A DNA stretch of 40,867 bases from Hyphomicrobiales bacterium (GCA_003963455.1 RXJA01000355.1:1-40867), one strand, 5' to 3'. Positions 1-8,781 are shown, counted from the first letter of the stretch. Translations and numbers: made by a program. The notes: generated by a model from the letters alone, not told the origin.

Positions 1-278
1 AGATCGTGCGCGCGACCAAGAACAGCGTCTTCCACAACATCTGCAGCGTCTATTACCTGATGGGCGAGCAGCGCCTGCCGATCTACTTCAACGATCCCGA
101 GCGCAGCGTGCGCTCGCATGCCGAGCACATCCAGATCTATGAGGCGCTGCTGCGCCGGGACGGCAATCTCGCCCAGGCGCTGATGAGCGCCCATTTGCAG
201 GGTGCCGAGAGCTACTGGAAGGGGATCATCGAAGGCCGTGGAGCGGAGCCGAAAAGCGCGGCGCTCGAGAAGGCTTGA
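1..278 (+). CDS. GntR-family regulator, C-terminal FCD domain (5' truncated by window)
   Basis: The reading frame is open from the first bases and ends at the TGA at 276-278, so only the last ~90 residues are seen. The segment with RSHAEHIQIYEALLRRD and then the AHL near residue 62 is the typical last two helices of an FCD ligand-binding domain, in which a histidine helps bind a metal and a small carboxylate. The DNA-binding winged helix must lie upstream of the window. The next gene starts 5 bp after the stop, so regulator and dehydrogenase form one operon. The internal GTG at 6 is not the true start. This protein is one candidate for recognising the FadR-type palindromes at 13525, 13700 and 18665, but that link is inference only. 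Confidence 0.8.
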   Translation, partial: IVRATKNSVFHNICSVYYLMGEQRLPIYFNDPERSVRSHAEHIQIYEALLRRDGNLAQALMSAHLQGAESYWKGIIEGRGAEPKSAALEKA

Positions 279-283
279 GCTCA

Positions 284-1264
284 ATGCGCAAGATCCTGTC
301 GACGCATCCGCTGCACCCTCGCGCCACGGCCATGCTGGCCGGGGCCGGGCGGCTTGTGGTCGCGTCCGCGCTCGACCCTGAAACGCTGACCACTGAGGCC
401 CGCGATGCCGACATCGTCATCGTTCGCGCGCCTCTGCCGCCGGAGCTGTTCTCAGGCGCGGAAAGCCTGCGCGCCGCCATCCGTCATGGCGCCGGGCTGG
501 ACATGATCCCGGTCGAGGCCGCGACCACCGCCGGCGTGCTGGTCGCCAACGTGCCCGCCGTCAATGCCCGCTCGGTCGCCGAGCATGTGATGTTCGCCGC
601 CCTCGCCTTGCTGCGGCGCTTCCGCATGATGGATCGCGACCTGCGGGCGAAGGGCTGGCTCGCCGGGCGCGAGCATGCCAATTCGACCAGCGAGCTTGCC
701 GGCAAGACGATCGGCATCGTCGGCCTCGGCGCCGTCGGCCAGGCGGTCGGCCATATCGCCGCCCACGGCTTCGACCTCAATGTCGTGGCGACGACGCGCA
801 GCCTGCGCCCGGCGCCCGAGCGTGTCGGCTTCCTGTCGATCGACGCGCTGGTCGAGCAGAGCGACATCATCGTGCTGTGCTGCCCGCTGACGGAGGAAAC
901 GCGCGGCCTGATCAGCCGCGAGCGCATCGCCCGCATGAAACCCGGCGCGCTGCTGATCAATGTCTCGCGCGGCCCGGTGGTGGACGACGAGGCACTGATA
1001 GAGGCCCTGCAAAAAGGCCGCATAGGCGGCGCCGCGCTCGACGTCTTTTCCACGCAGCCGCTGCCGCCCGACCATCCCTATTTCGGCTTCGACAATGTCA
1101 TCGTCACCCCGCATATGGCCGGCATCACCGAGGAATCGATGATGCGCATGGGCGTCGGCGCGGCGGGCGAGGCGTTGCTGGTGCTCGCCGGCAAATTGCC
1201 GGTCAACCTGCGCAATCCGGAAGTCATCGAGCATTACCGGCGACGGTTTCCGGCCAGCAGTTAG
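284..1264 (+). CDS. D-2-hydroxyacid dehydrogenase (phosphoglycerate dehydrogenase-like)
   Basis: This 326-residue protein should oxidise a 2-hydroxyacid, or reduce the 2-oxoacid, with NAD(P) in the cytoplasm. The nucleotide-binding loop GLGAVG is at residues 147-152. The catalytic arginine is in NVSRGP (R229) and the catalytic histidine in TPHMAG (H277). The usual glutamate of the DVFxxEP motif is a glutamine (Q258 in DVFSTQP), which is unusual and could alter activity. ATG at 284 is chosen over an in-frame TTG at 275 because GAGAAGG at 267-273 is spaced 10 bp from the ATG but only 1 bp from the TTG. It is probably cotranscribed with the upstream GntR gene. Substrate unknown. Confidence 0.88.
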   Translation: MRKILSTHPLHPRATAMLAGAGRLVVASALDPETLTTEARDADIVIVRAPLPPELFSGAESLRAAIRHGAGLDMIPVEAATTAGVLVANVPAVNARSVAEHVMFAALALLRRFRMMDRDLRAKGWLAGREHANSTSELAGKTIGIVGLGAVGQAVGHIAAHGFDLNVVATTRSLRPAPERVGFLSIDALVEQSDIIVLCCPLTEETRGLISRERIARMKPGALLINVSRGPVVDDEALIEALQKGRIGGAALDVFSTQPLPPDHPYFGFDNVIVTPHMAGITEESMMRMGVGAAGEALLVLAGKLPVNLRNPEVIEHYRRRFPASS

Positions 1265-1306
1265 CCCATCGCGGTTTCGCCCCAATTCTCCGCGACGTTG
1301 GTGCCC

Positions 1307-1702
1307 ATGTCCAGTCTTCGCTTGGCATTCACGATTGTTGCCGCTTCGGTCTCCGTCATGCCCTCGTTCGCGGCGGCTCAAGGCAGCTACGTCTATTGCG
1401 ACAACGGGCTACGCTGCATCAAAGCGCCCTGCCCTTCGAACAGCGCGCTCGACCTTGCCACCGGCAAGATCATCAAGGGCGTATCTATCGACACCAGTGA
1501 ATTGCCGCAGGCCGACAGGGAGCGGTCCCACCTTTCCGATATGCTTCACTATGGCTCGATCGTCGTGCGGGGTAGGATAGAAAGCCGCCCGGAAGCACTG
1601 ACAAGCGACGAATATGTGCCAAAAACGATTGTTGTCGAAACTATCGAAAGAGAAACGATGATGAAGGAACGGCAGCATTGCTCGTCACGCGGGCTATACT
1701 GA
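1307..1702 (+). CDS. Small exported protein of unknown function
   Basis: I do not recognise the family with confidence. The 131-residue product starts with a Sec-type signal peptide: hydrophobic residues 4-20, then SFAAAQG, so cleavage is likely after AQ or AAA. The mature part is cysteine-bearing, with YCDNGLRCIKAPCPS near residues 30-45, a pattern that suggests disulfides or metal binding in the periplasm. An acidic and basic C-terminal half follows. ATG at 1307 is preferred to the upstream TTG (1298) or GTG (1301) because it opens directly into the signal peptide. The gene ends 1 bp before the stop of the convergent amidase. Confidence 0.6.
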   Translation: MSSLRLAFTIVAASVSVMPSFAAAQGSYVYCDNGLRCIKAPCPSNSALDLATGKIIKGVSIDTSELPQADRERSHLSDMLHYGSIVVRGRIESRPEALTSDEYVPKTIVVETIERETMMKERQHCSSRGLY

Positions 1703-1703
1703 G

Positions 1704-3002
1704 TTATCCTTCGCCAAGCAGCCGCTCTACAGTCGCGGAAATCTCCAACAGATGGCGATCATGGCCACTGCGCGCCACCAGCATCAACCCGGCCGGCAGC
1801 TCGGTGCCCGGCATCGGCAGCGAGATCGCGCAAAGGTCGAACTGGTTGGCGACCTGCGTGTTGCGCAAGAGCAGGCCTTCCGTTCTGTCGCGCAACGCTT
1901 CGTCGCCGGCCATGGCGGCGATGGACGGCGCGACCATCGGCACGGTCGGCAATGCCAGCACATCAACCGTCTCCAGCCGCTCCGCCATGGCCGCCACGAG
2001 TTCGCCGCGGCGGCGGATCGTGCGGATATAGGCCGAGGCGGGTACCGCCAGCGCGCGCGACAACGGTCCGGTGACATGCGGATCGACCGGCACGGAGGCG
2101 CCGCTCGCCAGCCAGTCGGCGTGCACTTCGGCGCCTTCCATGGACGCGATCGTGCCGCGCCTTGTTGCAGCCCGCATCTCGGCGATCAGATCGTCAATGG
2201 ACAGATCGGCAGCGCGGGCGCCGGCCCGCCCGATCCTGTCGATGCAAGCCCCGAAAGCTTCGGCGACCTCGGCTTGCGCCTCGCTGAACAGCACGCCGCG
2301 CGGGATGCCGATGCGCAAGGTCGCGAGCGAGGCCGGCTGAAGCGCCGACGGCTCTTCTCCCGCCATGATCGCATCGGTGAGCGCGCAATCGGCGACGGTG
2401 CGGGCAAGCGGGCCGATTGAATCCAGTGTCATCGACAGCGGAAAGGCGCCCGTCAAAGGCACGCGCCGCGCCGTCGGTTTGAAGCCTACGACGCCATTGA
2501 GTGAGGCCGGAATGCGCACCGAACCGCCGGTGTCCGAACCGATCGAGATGTCGCTGGTGCCCTCGCCGACCGCCACGCCCGCACCCGACGACGAGCCGCC
2601 CGGGATCAGGCTGGGATCGGCGGCATTGCCCGGCGTGCCGTAATGCGGATTGGCGCCGATCGCGGTGAAGGCGAATTCGGTCATGTTGGTCTTGCCGAGG
2701 ATGACGGCGCCCGCCTGGCGCAGCCTGCGCACGATCGCCGCGTCCCGGATCGCCGGCGCGGCGACGGCGTGGATCAGCGATCCGGCCGTCGTCGGCTCAC
2801 CGGCGACATCGAACAGGTCCTTGATCGAAACGATGCGCCCGTCGAGCGGCCCGTGGCTGATGCCGGCCTTGCTGCGAGCGTCGGACGCGTCGGCGGCCGC
2901 CCGCGCGGCCTCGGCATAGAGTTTCGTGTAGACCCTCTCGTCGGCTGCGCGAATGGCAAGACGTGACAGGATGGTTTCGAGACGGTCGCGGATGGATTGC
3001 AT
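1704..3002 (-). CDS. Amidase, amidase-signature family
   Basis: This 432-residue protein belongs to the amidase-signature hydrolases, which cleave carboxamides to acid and ammonia using a Ser-cisSer-Lys triad. The lysine is in SIKDLFDV (K61). The glycine/serine-rich loop is GGSSSGAGVAVG (residues 135-146), supplying the cis-serine, and the nucleophilic serine is in DTGGSVRIP (S161). Length is usual for the family. ATG at 3002 is chosen; the reading frame continues upstream, but the extra N-terminal residues lack family character. It converges on the small exported gene and diverges from the GFA gene. GatA is less likely because no gatB or gatC is nearby. Confidence 0.88.
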   Translation of the reverse strand: MQSIRDRLETILSRLAIRAADERVYTKLYAEAARAAADASDARSKAGISHGPLDGRIVSIKDLFDVAGEPTTAGSLIHAVAAPAIRDAAIVRRLRQAGAVILGKTNMTEFAFTAIGANPHYGTPGNAADPSLIPGGSSSGAGVAVGEGTSDISIGSDTGGSVRIPASLNGVVGFKPTARRVPLTGAFPLSMTLDSIGPLARTVADCALTDAIMAGEEPSALQPASLATLRIGIPRGVLFSEAQAEVAEAFGACIDRIGRAGARAADLSIDDLIAEMRAATRRGTIASMEGAEVHADWLASGASVPVDPHVTGPLSRALAVPASAYIRTIRRRGELVAAMAERLETVDVLALPTVPMVAPSIAAMAGDEALRDRTEGLLLRNTQVANQFDLCAISLPMPGTELPAGLMLVARSGHDRHLLEISATVERLLGEG

Positions 3003-3119
3003 TTTCGATGTCGGGCCTTGCAAAGTCGCAACGTCTTTTAGGCGCGGCCTGGTGTTGGGCCTGCGAAGAGATAACCCGGCAAGCGTGCCTTTGCACCTGC
3101 CAGCGATGGGAAGATGTTG

Positions 3120-3467
3120 ATGCTGTACAAAGGCAGCTGCCACTGCGGCAAGGTGGCGTTCGAGGTAGATGGCGAGCTCCGCGGCGCTTTACGCTGCAAC
3201 TGCTCGATCTGCGCGCGCAAGGGCGCGCTGCTCTGGGCCATCCCTCACGACAGGCTGAACCTGGTCGCCTGGGGCGACGACCTTGTCAGATACACATTCG
3301 GCAAGGCCCAAATCGCGCATCGCTTCTGCCGGACCTGCGGCATGCATCCGTTTGCCGAAGACGTCGGCGAAGGCAGCGAACGCAGCGCCTATGTCAACAT
3401 CAATTGCCTCGACAGTATCGACTCTGACGCCATTCAGGTCTTCGACTTCGACGGCCGCTCGGCCTAG
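3120..3467 (+). CDS. GFA family zinc-binding protein (CENP-V/GFA domain)
   Basis: This 115-residue protein has the cysteine layout of the glutathione-dependent formaldehyde-activating (GFA) fold: CHCG at the N-terminus, CNCSIC about 25 residues later, and CRTCG in the second half, which together bind two zinc ions. Many members are not formaldehyde enzymes, so the reaction is open. ATG at 3120 follows GGGAAG at 3108-3113 with good spacing; ATG at 3114 would add only two residues. The gene stands alone between the divergent amidase and the nitroreductase homologue. Confidence 0.85.
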   Translation: MLYKGSCHCGKVAFEVDGELRGALRCNCSICARKGALLWAIPHDRLNLVAWGDDLVRYTFGKAQIAHRFCRTCGMHPFAEDVGEGSERSAYVNINCLDSIDSDAIQVFDFDGRSA

Positions 3468-3628
3468 GCGCTCCGAACACCGTAGGCCCGTGGCTGCCGA
3501 TTGGCTCGCTTCGGCGAGGATTCTGGACCGGGATGAGGGCATCTGGCTGGCGGCATGACCTTGACGGAGATCAAGGGCGATTTTGCGATCGGACCTATCC
3601 TGCCGTTGCAATTGGTCGAGAGGGCGCG

Positions 3629-4711
3629 ATGAACAGGCGAACGATGCTGGTCGGCGCAGGCGCCGCGCTGGCCGGGGTGGGAGCCGGCGTCGCCGCGTGG
3701 CGGTCGGCTGTCGGGTCGATGGCCCAGTACGATGCCTTCGCCGCCGGACTGCGCGACCGCCTGACGCCCGACCTCGAAGCCGTGGTCCGTTACGCAACCC
3801 TGGCGGCCAACAGCCATAATACGCAGCCCTGGCGGTTCCAACTTGAAGGGCAGGCAATCGAGATCCGACCCGACTTTTCGCGGCGGACTCCGGTCGTCGA
3901 CCCTGACGATCACCATCTCTATGTCAGCTTGGGATGCGCCGCGGCCAATCTCGCGCTCGCAGCGGCGGCGACTGGTCGTCCCGGGGAAACCTCGCTCACG
4001 GCGGATGGCGACGGAGTCCGTTACGATTACCTCACGGGCGCGCCGAAAGCGGACCCTCTGGCCGACGCCATCCCCAGACGCCAGTCGACGCGCGCCGAAT
4101 ATGATGGCCGCGCCGCTCCCGCGGCGGATCTCGCCGAGCTTGAGCGGATAGCCGCGATGCCGGGTGTGAGCCTGGCGCTCATCACGGACCGGGCGCGGGT
4201 GAAACAGGTGCGGGATCTTGTCCTTGCGGGCAACGAAGACCAGATGAACGACCCCGCATTCATGCATGAGCTGAAGCAGTGGATACGCTTCAACCCGCGC
4301 AGCGCGATGGCGAGCGGCGACGGGCTCTTCTCCGCCGCGAGCGGCAGCCCGGTGCTGCCGACCGGCCTGGGCCGGATCGCCCTCGACCGGCTGTTCAGCG
4401 TCGCTGAGGAAAATCAGAAATACGCCCGCCAGATCGACTCATCAGCCGGAGTGGCGATCTTCTTTGGCGAGCGGACGGACCACGATCACTGGATAAGGGT
4501 CGGCCAGGCGTGCCAGCGCTTCGCTTTGGCCGCGACGAGCCTGGGGCTTAAGATCGCTTTCATCAATCAGCCTGTCGAGGTCGCCCGCCTGCGCTCCGAC
4601 CTGGCGGCGATCGTCGGCGAGACCCGCAGGCCGGATATTGTGATGCGCTTCGGGTATGGGCCTGCCTTGCCGTTTTCGCCAAGAAGGCCGGTGGCTTCGG
4701 TCATCGCATGA
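3629..4711 (+). CDS. Acg-type nitroreductase-fold protein with twin-arginine-like signal
   Basis: The 360-residue product starts MNRRTMLVGAGAALAG, a twin-arginine or Sec-type signal followed by a hydrophobic stretch, so it is probably exported or membrane-anchored. Residues near 65-75, with NSHNTQPWRF, match the flavin-contact motif of nitroreductase-like Acg family proteins, which resemble two fused half-domains; a second related region lies in the C-terminal half (FALAATSLGL). Some family members are proposed to sequester rather than turn over flavin. ATG at 3629 has GAGAGGG 5 bp upstream. The frame is open ~96 bp further upstream but without a plausible start. It converges on the MFS gene. 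Electron donor and substrate unknown. Confidence 0.78.
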   Translation: MNRRTMLVGAGAALAGVGAGVAAWRSAVGSMAQYDAFAAGLRDRLTPDLEAVVRYATLAANSHNTQPWRFQLEGQAIEIRPDFSRRTPVVDPDDHHLYVSLGCAAANLALAAAATGRPGETSLTADGDGVRYDYLTGAPKADPLADAIPRRQSTRAEYDGRAAPAADLAELERIAAMPGVSLALITDRARVKQVRDLVLAGNEDQMNDPAFMHELKQWIRFNPRSAMASGDGLFSAASGSPVLPTGLGRIALDRLFSVAEENQKYARQIDSSAGVAIFFGERTDHDHWIRVGQACQRFALAATSLGLKIAFINQPVEVARLRSDLAAIVGETRRPDIVMRFGYGPALPFSPRRPVASVIA

Positions 4712-4749
4712 CGGTGCGGATGGCTGACATGGTCGAAGGCGGTTGATCC

Positions 4750-4767
4750 GTCGGCCAGGCCGCCGAC
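4750..4767. terminator. Stem-loop between convergent genes
   Basis: GTCGGC and GCCGAC form a perfect 6-bp stem around a 6-nt loop in the 134-bp gap between the convergent nitroreductase homologue and MFS gene. There is no T-run, so this may be a weak or Rho-assisted bidirectional end, or chance in GC-rich DNA. Confidence 0.25.
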
Positions 4768-4845
4768 GCCTCATGCCAGCCGGTACGGCGCATCGACCGG
4801 AGCCCGAAGGCCCGGGCCGATGCGGCGGAAGTGGTCCCGGCCAGG

Positions 4846-6060
4846 CTACCCAGCCTGCCTCGGTCCCATGGCGAAGGTCACCAGCGCCGCGAGCAAGGTC
4901 GCCCCGCCGCTATAGGCGAAGGCGGTGGCGACGCCGGCATGATCGACCAGGAGGCCGCCGACGATGGCGCCAAGCGCGATCGCCACCTGGAAGGTCGCGA
5001 CCATCAGGCCGCCGGCGCTCTCGGCCTGGTCGGGCGCGGCGCGCACCAGCCAGGTCTGCAGGCCAACCGGCACGGCGCCGAAGGCAAAGCCCCAGGCAGT
5101 GACGGCGACAGCCGCCGCTATCGGCGAGGCGCCGAGCACAAGCAGCGCAGCCGCCGACAAGGCGATCAGCAGCGGCGCCAGGCCGACGGCCATCTTCAGA
5201 TTGCGCTCGGCCAGGAAAGCGCCGGCGAAATTGCCGAAGAAGCCGCCGATGCCATAGGCGAGCAGCACCAGCGAGATGGTCTCGATCGGCATGACCGGAA
5301 CGGTCTCAAGGAACGGCCGCACATAGGTGAAGCCGGCAAACTGTCCGGACGCGACCAGCAGCACGACGAGCAGCGCGACGCGGATCATCGGTCGCTTCAG
5401 CACCGCGATCAGCGTGCGGAAGCTCGCCACCGCCGTCGGCGGCAGGCTGGGCAAGGTGGCAAGCTGGACCAGAAGCGCCAGCCCGCCGACCACCGCCGCG
5501 ATCATGAAAGCGGTGCGCCAGCCCCAGACATCGCCGACATAGGCGCCGACCGGGGCCGCCGTGACGGTGGCGACCGAGACGCCGGTCAGGACGATCGACA
5601 TGGCGCGTGGCATCAGCCGCATCGGCACGAGCCGTAGCGCCATGGCCGCCGACATCGACCAGAAGCCGCCCAGCGCGACGCCCAGCACGACACGGGCGAG
5701 AAGCAGCATGGTGAGCGAGGACGCGAAGGCGGCGAGCAGGTTGGAGACGATGAGCAGGACGGAGAGGATCCACATGACCAGCCGGCGGTCGAGCCGCCTG
5801 GTGATGATCGCCATGGTCGGCGCCGCGATCGCGCCGACGACCGCCGTCGCCGTCACCGCCTGGCCGGCGGCGCCTTCGCTGACGCCGAGGTCCTGCGCCA
5901 GCCGCGTCAACAGGCTGGCGGGCAGGAATTCTGCGGTGACCAGGCCGAAGACGCCGAGCGCCAGCGAGACCACCGCGCCCCACGCAGGCTCGGTCCGTTC
6001 GTCGGATTCGGTTCTGTCGAGGACGGCGGCGTCGATGGCGCCTGTGGCGGGCTCGGTCAT
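4846..6060 (-). CDS. MFS exporter, DHA1/NepI-like
   Basis: This 404-residue protein has about 12 hydrophobic segments. It has the N-terminal sequence LGVFGLVTAEFLPASLLTRLAQDLGVSEG typical of drug:H+ antiporter-1 exporters such as NepI, AraJ and YdhP types, and the motif-A-like loop RRLDRRLVM between TM2 and TM3. It should export small molecules with proton exchange at the inner membrane; the substrate cannot be read from sequence. ATG at 6060 follows AGGAGA with good spacing. The frame stays open far upstream but would run antisense through the AraC gene, so that extension is rejected. The divergent AraC gene, 90 bp away, is its probable regulator. Confidence 0.87.
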   Translation of the reverse strand: MTEPATGAIDAAVLDRTESDERTEPAWGAVVSLALGVFGLVTAEFLPASLLTRLAQDLGVSEGAAGQAVTATAVVGAIAAPTMAIITRRLDRRLVMWILSVLLIVSNLLAAFASSLTMLLLARVVLGVALGGFWSMSAAMALRLVPMRLMPRAMSIVLTGVSVATVTAAPVGAYVGDVWGWRTAFMIAAVVGGLALLVQLATLPSLPPTAVASFRTLIAVLKRPMIRVALLVVLLVASGQFAGFTYVRPFLETVPVMPIETISLVLLAYGIGGFFGNFAGAFLAERNLKMAVGLAPLLIALSAAALLVLGASPIAAAVAVTAWGFAFGAVPVGLQTWLVRAAPDQAESAGGLMVATFQVAIALGAIVGGLLVDHAGVATAFAYSGGATLLAALVTFAMGPRQAG

Positions 6061-6084
6061 GGCGTATCTCCTGTCAGTTGCGGC

Positions 6085-6109
6085 GCAACATTTGGCTGCA
6101 ATGCAACAT
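6085..6109. promoter_or_regulatory. Direct repeat in the MFS/AraC divergent promoter region (possible AraC operator)
   Basis: GCAACAT occurs at 6085-6091 and again at 6103-6109, an 18-bp period. Direct half-sites spaced by about two helical turns are the usual layout for AraC-type activators. The left copy also forms GTTGC-GGC-GCAAC, a perfect inverted repeat at 6077-6089. The position between two divergent starts supports regulation of the exporter and autoregulation. Confidence 0.45.
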
Positions 6110-6150
6110 AGGGAGTGACTATCTGGAGTTTCCATGCTAGAAACGCCGAA

Positions 6151-7128
6151 ATGAATTACAATTCGTCCAAAAGCGTCCTGCAAACTTCGGGCGACCCGCT
6201 CACCGACATGTTGCGCGGCTTGCGGCTCGACGGCGTCGACTATGGCCGCTGTGTGCTGGGCGAACCCTGGGCCGTATCCTTTCCCGCGCAGAAGGCGGCG
6301 CGCTTCCATTTCATCGGACAGCAGGGCTGCTGGTTGTTCTCCCCCGCCAAGGAATGGATCGAACTCTCGGTGGGCGACGCGTTGCTGATTCCGCGCGGCG
6401 ACGCGCATGTGCTGGCGAGCGCGCCTGGCGTGCCTCCGGTGCCGATCGGCCGCTACACGATCGAGCCGGTATGCGAGAACATCTACGACGTCTCGAACGG
6501 CTGCGACGGCTGCAAGACCCTGCTGTTTTGCGGCAGCATGCATTTCAACCTCGACGGCTCGCATCCGCTGCTGGAGATGATGCCCGACCTCATGCAGGCG
6601 CATAAGCTGATGGCGAACGCGCCCGGCATCCAGCATCTGCTCGACGCGATGGCCGGCGAGGTGACGATGGACCGCGTCGGCTCCGGCGGCATCCTCGCAC
6701 GCCTGGCCGACGTGCTCGCCGCCACCATCATCCGCTCCTGGGTGGAGAATGGCTGCGGCGATGCCACCGGATGGATCGCCGCCATGCGCAACCCGGATGT
6801 CGGCAAGGTGCTCGCCGCCATCCACCTGCAGCCGGAGCGCGACTGGACGGTCGAGGCGCTGGCCAGGATGATGGGCGCTTCGCGCTCCGCCTTTGCGCTG
6901 CGCTTTGCCACCGTGGTCGGCGAGACGCCGGCCAAATATGTGCTGCGTGTGCGCATGCACCAGGCGCGGCAATGGCTGACCCGCGACGGCATGAGGGTTT
7001 CCGTGGCGGCGTCGAGGTTGGGCTATGATTCGGAAGCGTCCTTCAGCCGCGCCTTCAAGCGGGTGATGGGCGTGGCGCCGAGCCATTTCCGTAACATGGC
7101 GGAAAGTGCGAACGGTCAGGGCGTTTGA
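6151..7128 (+). CDS. AraC-family transcriptional regulator with N-terminal cupin
   Basis: The 325-residue protein has an N-terminal cupin-like sensing domain (residues ~15-190; conserved WLFSPA and LIPRGDAHVL). A cysteine cluster, NGCDGCKTLLFCG, lies near residue 115-128. The C-terminal double helix-turn-helix covers ~220-320, with WTVEALARMMGASRSAFALRF and the signature ending in LGYDSEASFSRAFKRVMGVAPSHFR. It should bind DNA near its own promoter and control the divergent MFS exporter. ATG at 6151 is chosen over GTG at 6115; the 36-bp extension has no family character. The clustered cysteines could sense thiol-reactive or metal ligands, but that is speculation. Confidence 0.87.
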   Translation: MNYNSSKSVLQTSGDPLTDMLRGLRLDGVDYGRCVLGEPWAVSFPAQKAARFHFIGQQGCWLFSPAKEWIELSVGDALLIPRGDAHVLASAPGVPPVPIGRYTIEPVCENIYDVSNGCDGCKTLLFCGSMHFNLDGSHPLLEMMPDLMQAHKLMANAPGIQHLLDAMAGEVTMDRVGSGGILARLADVLAATIIRSWVENGCGDATGWIAAMRNPDVGKVLAAIHLQPERDWTVEALARMMGASRSAFALRFATVVGETPAKYVLRVRMHQARQWLTRDGMRVSVAASRLGYDSEASFSRAFKRVMGVAPSHFRNMAESANGQGV

Positions 7129-7229
7129 GGCAAGCCCAGCCGGTGCTGGAGGAACTGCCAAGCCTTTTGGACGCCGCGTCATTCCCCACCGGGCCAGGGA
7201 GCATAAGCTCGATGGCGGAGGAAACCGCC

Positions 7230-7661
7230 ATGCCCAATTATCCCGCAACGCTCGCGCTTGCCGCGCTCGCCGTCCTGCCGGGCCGGGCTTTCGCCCTCGA
7301 GGACAGCTACCTGCCAGCCGACAGGATCCCCTATCACGTCGAAGCGCCGGGCCAGCCGCAGCGCCTTGGTCCGCTATGGGGCGAACGGGCCAAAGGTCCG
7401 GCCGGCACGCTGCTGAAGGTCCCCGGCAATTGGCGCGCGCCCGTCCATGCCCACACCGCCGATTACCGCGCCGTGGTCATCAAGGGCCTCTGGGCGCACT
7501 GGCAGATGCAGGGCGGCGAGGCGACCAGGGTCGAGCTGCCGCCCGGGTCCTACTGGACCCAGAAGGCCGACGAGACGCATGACGATGCCTGTCTGTCTGA
7601 CACCGAATGCGTGATCCTTCTGATCAACGACACGCCTTACGAGACCTATCTGCCGAAGTAA
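7230..7661 (+). CDS. Exported cupin-like protein (DUF4437-like)
   Basis: The 143-residue product starts with a signal peptide (hydrophobic residues 7-20, then RAFA, cleavage likely before LEDSY). The mature part is a small single-domain cupin: HAHTADYRAVVIKG supplies the first histidine cluster, and LPPGSYWTQKADETHDDAC supplies the rest. It resembles the DUF4437/ChrR-like cupins; metal and ligand are unknown. ATG at 7230 is well supported by GGAGGAA at 7217-7223, against another in-frame ATG at 7212. It lies 100 bp downstream of the AraC gene, same strand, and converges on the ABC operon. Confidence 0.72.
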   Translation: MPNYPATLALAALAVLPGRAFALEDSYLPADRIPYHVEAPGQPQRLGPLWGERAKGPAGTLLKVPGNWRAPVHAHTADYRAVVIKGLWAHWQMQGGEATRVELPPGSYWTQKADETHDDACLSDTECVILLINDTPYETYLPK

Positions 7662-7677
7662 GGCAGCCGGCGAGGCG

Positions 7678-8781
7678 TCATCCCGCGTGCCGCAGGCTCA
7701 CGCCGCTGCCCTTGTCGAACAGCACCACCTTGTCGGGATTCCAGGCAAAGCGCACCGCCTGCTCGATCTCGACATCGGTCCTGGCCGGCACGGTTGCCCG
7801 CAGCATGGTATCGCCGACCCGGAGGGTCAGGATCTTTTCCACGCCGTGGTTCTCGACATCGTGGACGCGCGCCTCGACCGGCGCGCCGCTCTCCAGGTGG
7901 ACGTCCTCCGGACGGATGCCGAAGACGAGCGGGCGACCATCGGTCGCTCCGCTCGTCCTGCCCCCGCCAAAAGTCTTGGCCCCAATCGTGAGCGGAAGTT
8001 CGAAATTCATCGGCGCCATAATCGCGCGGTCGTCGACCAGCCTGCCGTCGATGAGGTTCATCGGCGGCGAGCCGACGAAACTCGCTACATAGGTGTCGCG
8101 CGGATTGTTGTAGATCTCATGCGGCGTGCCCGTCTGGACGATGCGGCCATGGTTGAGCACGCCGACCTTGTCGCCCATCGACATGGCCTCGATCTGGTCG
8201 TGGGTGACGAACAGGAAGGTGGCGCCGAGCTGCATCTGCAGGTTCTTCAGTTCGGTGCGCAGCGCCTCGCGCAGCTTGGCGTCGAGCGCCGACAGCGGCT
8301 CGTCCATCAGGAACACGCGCGGCTTGCGCACGATCGCCCGGCCGATAGAGACGCGCTGCATCTCGCCGCCGGAAAGCCGGTCGGTCTTGCGGTCGAGCAG
8401 ATGCTCGATGCGGAGCGTGCGGGCGGCGCGGGCGACGCGGTCCTTGATCTCGGCATCGGGAAGCCGGCGGATCTTCGGCTTCAGCGGAAATTCCAGGTTC
8501 TGCCGCACGGTGTAGCGCGGGTAGAGCGAATATTGCTGCAGCACCAGCGCCACGTCGCGTTCGGCCGCGCCCCAGTCGGCGACGTCGACGCCATCGATGA
8601 AGACCTGGCCCCCGGTCGGCTTTTCGAGGCCCGCGACCATCCTCAGCGTCGTCGTCTTGCCGGCGCCCGTCTCGCCGAGCAGCACGAAGAACTCGCCGTC
8701 GGCGATGTCGAGATCGAGATTGGACAGAGCGGTGTGGTTGCCGAATGTCTTCGAGATGTTCTTCAGCTGGATATGGGCCAT
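7678..8781 (-). CDS. ABC transporter ATP-binding protein, CUT1/UgpC-MalK type (second ATPase)
   Basis: The 367-residue protein has an N-terminal ATPase domain and a C-terminal MalK-type TOBE regulatory domain. Walker A is GETGAGKT, a variant of the usual GPSGCGKT; the signature is LSGGEMQR, Walker B VFLMDEPLSALD, and the switch histidine is in FVTHDQ. TOBE-like strands start after ~residue 240 (SPPMNLIDG). It powers import with the adjacent ATPase; paired non-identical ATPases are known in glycerol (GlpST) and related rhizobial CUT1 systems. It is last in the operon; its ATG overlaps the upstream TAA by one base. Confidence 0.92.
   Translation of the reverse strand: MAHIQLKNISKTFGNHTALSNLDLDIADGEFFVLLGETGAGKTTTLRMVAGLEKPTGGQVFIDGVDVADWGAAERDVALVLQQYSLYPRYTVRQNLEFPLKPKIRRLPDAEIKDRVARAARTLRIEHLLDRKTDRLSGGEMQRVSIGRAIVRKPRVFLMDEPLSALDAKLREALRTELKNLQMQLGATFLFVTHDQIEAMSMGDKVGVLNHGRIVQTGTPHEIYNNPRDTYVASFVGSPPMNLIDGRLVDDRAIMAPMNFELPLTIGAKTFGGGRTSGATDGRPLVFGIRPEDVHLESGAPVEARVHDVENHGVEKILTLRVGDTMLRATVPARTDVEIEQAVRFAWNPDKVVLFDKGSGVSLRHAG

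Noticed and set aside
452..1381. Long minus-strand open frame of 309 codons
   Set aside because: Antisense to the hydroxyacid dehydrogenase; composition rich in Arg/Gly/His/Asp as expected for a shadow frame in GC-rich DNA.
6061..7248. N-terminal extension of the MFS exporter
   Set aside because: The same frame stays open across the AraC gene in antisense; the exporter has a good start and ribosome site at 6060.
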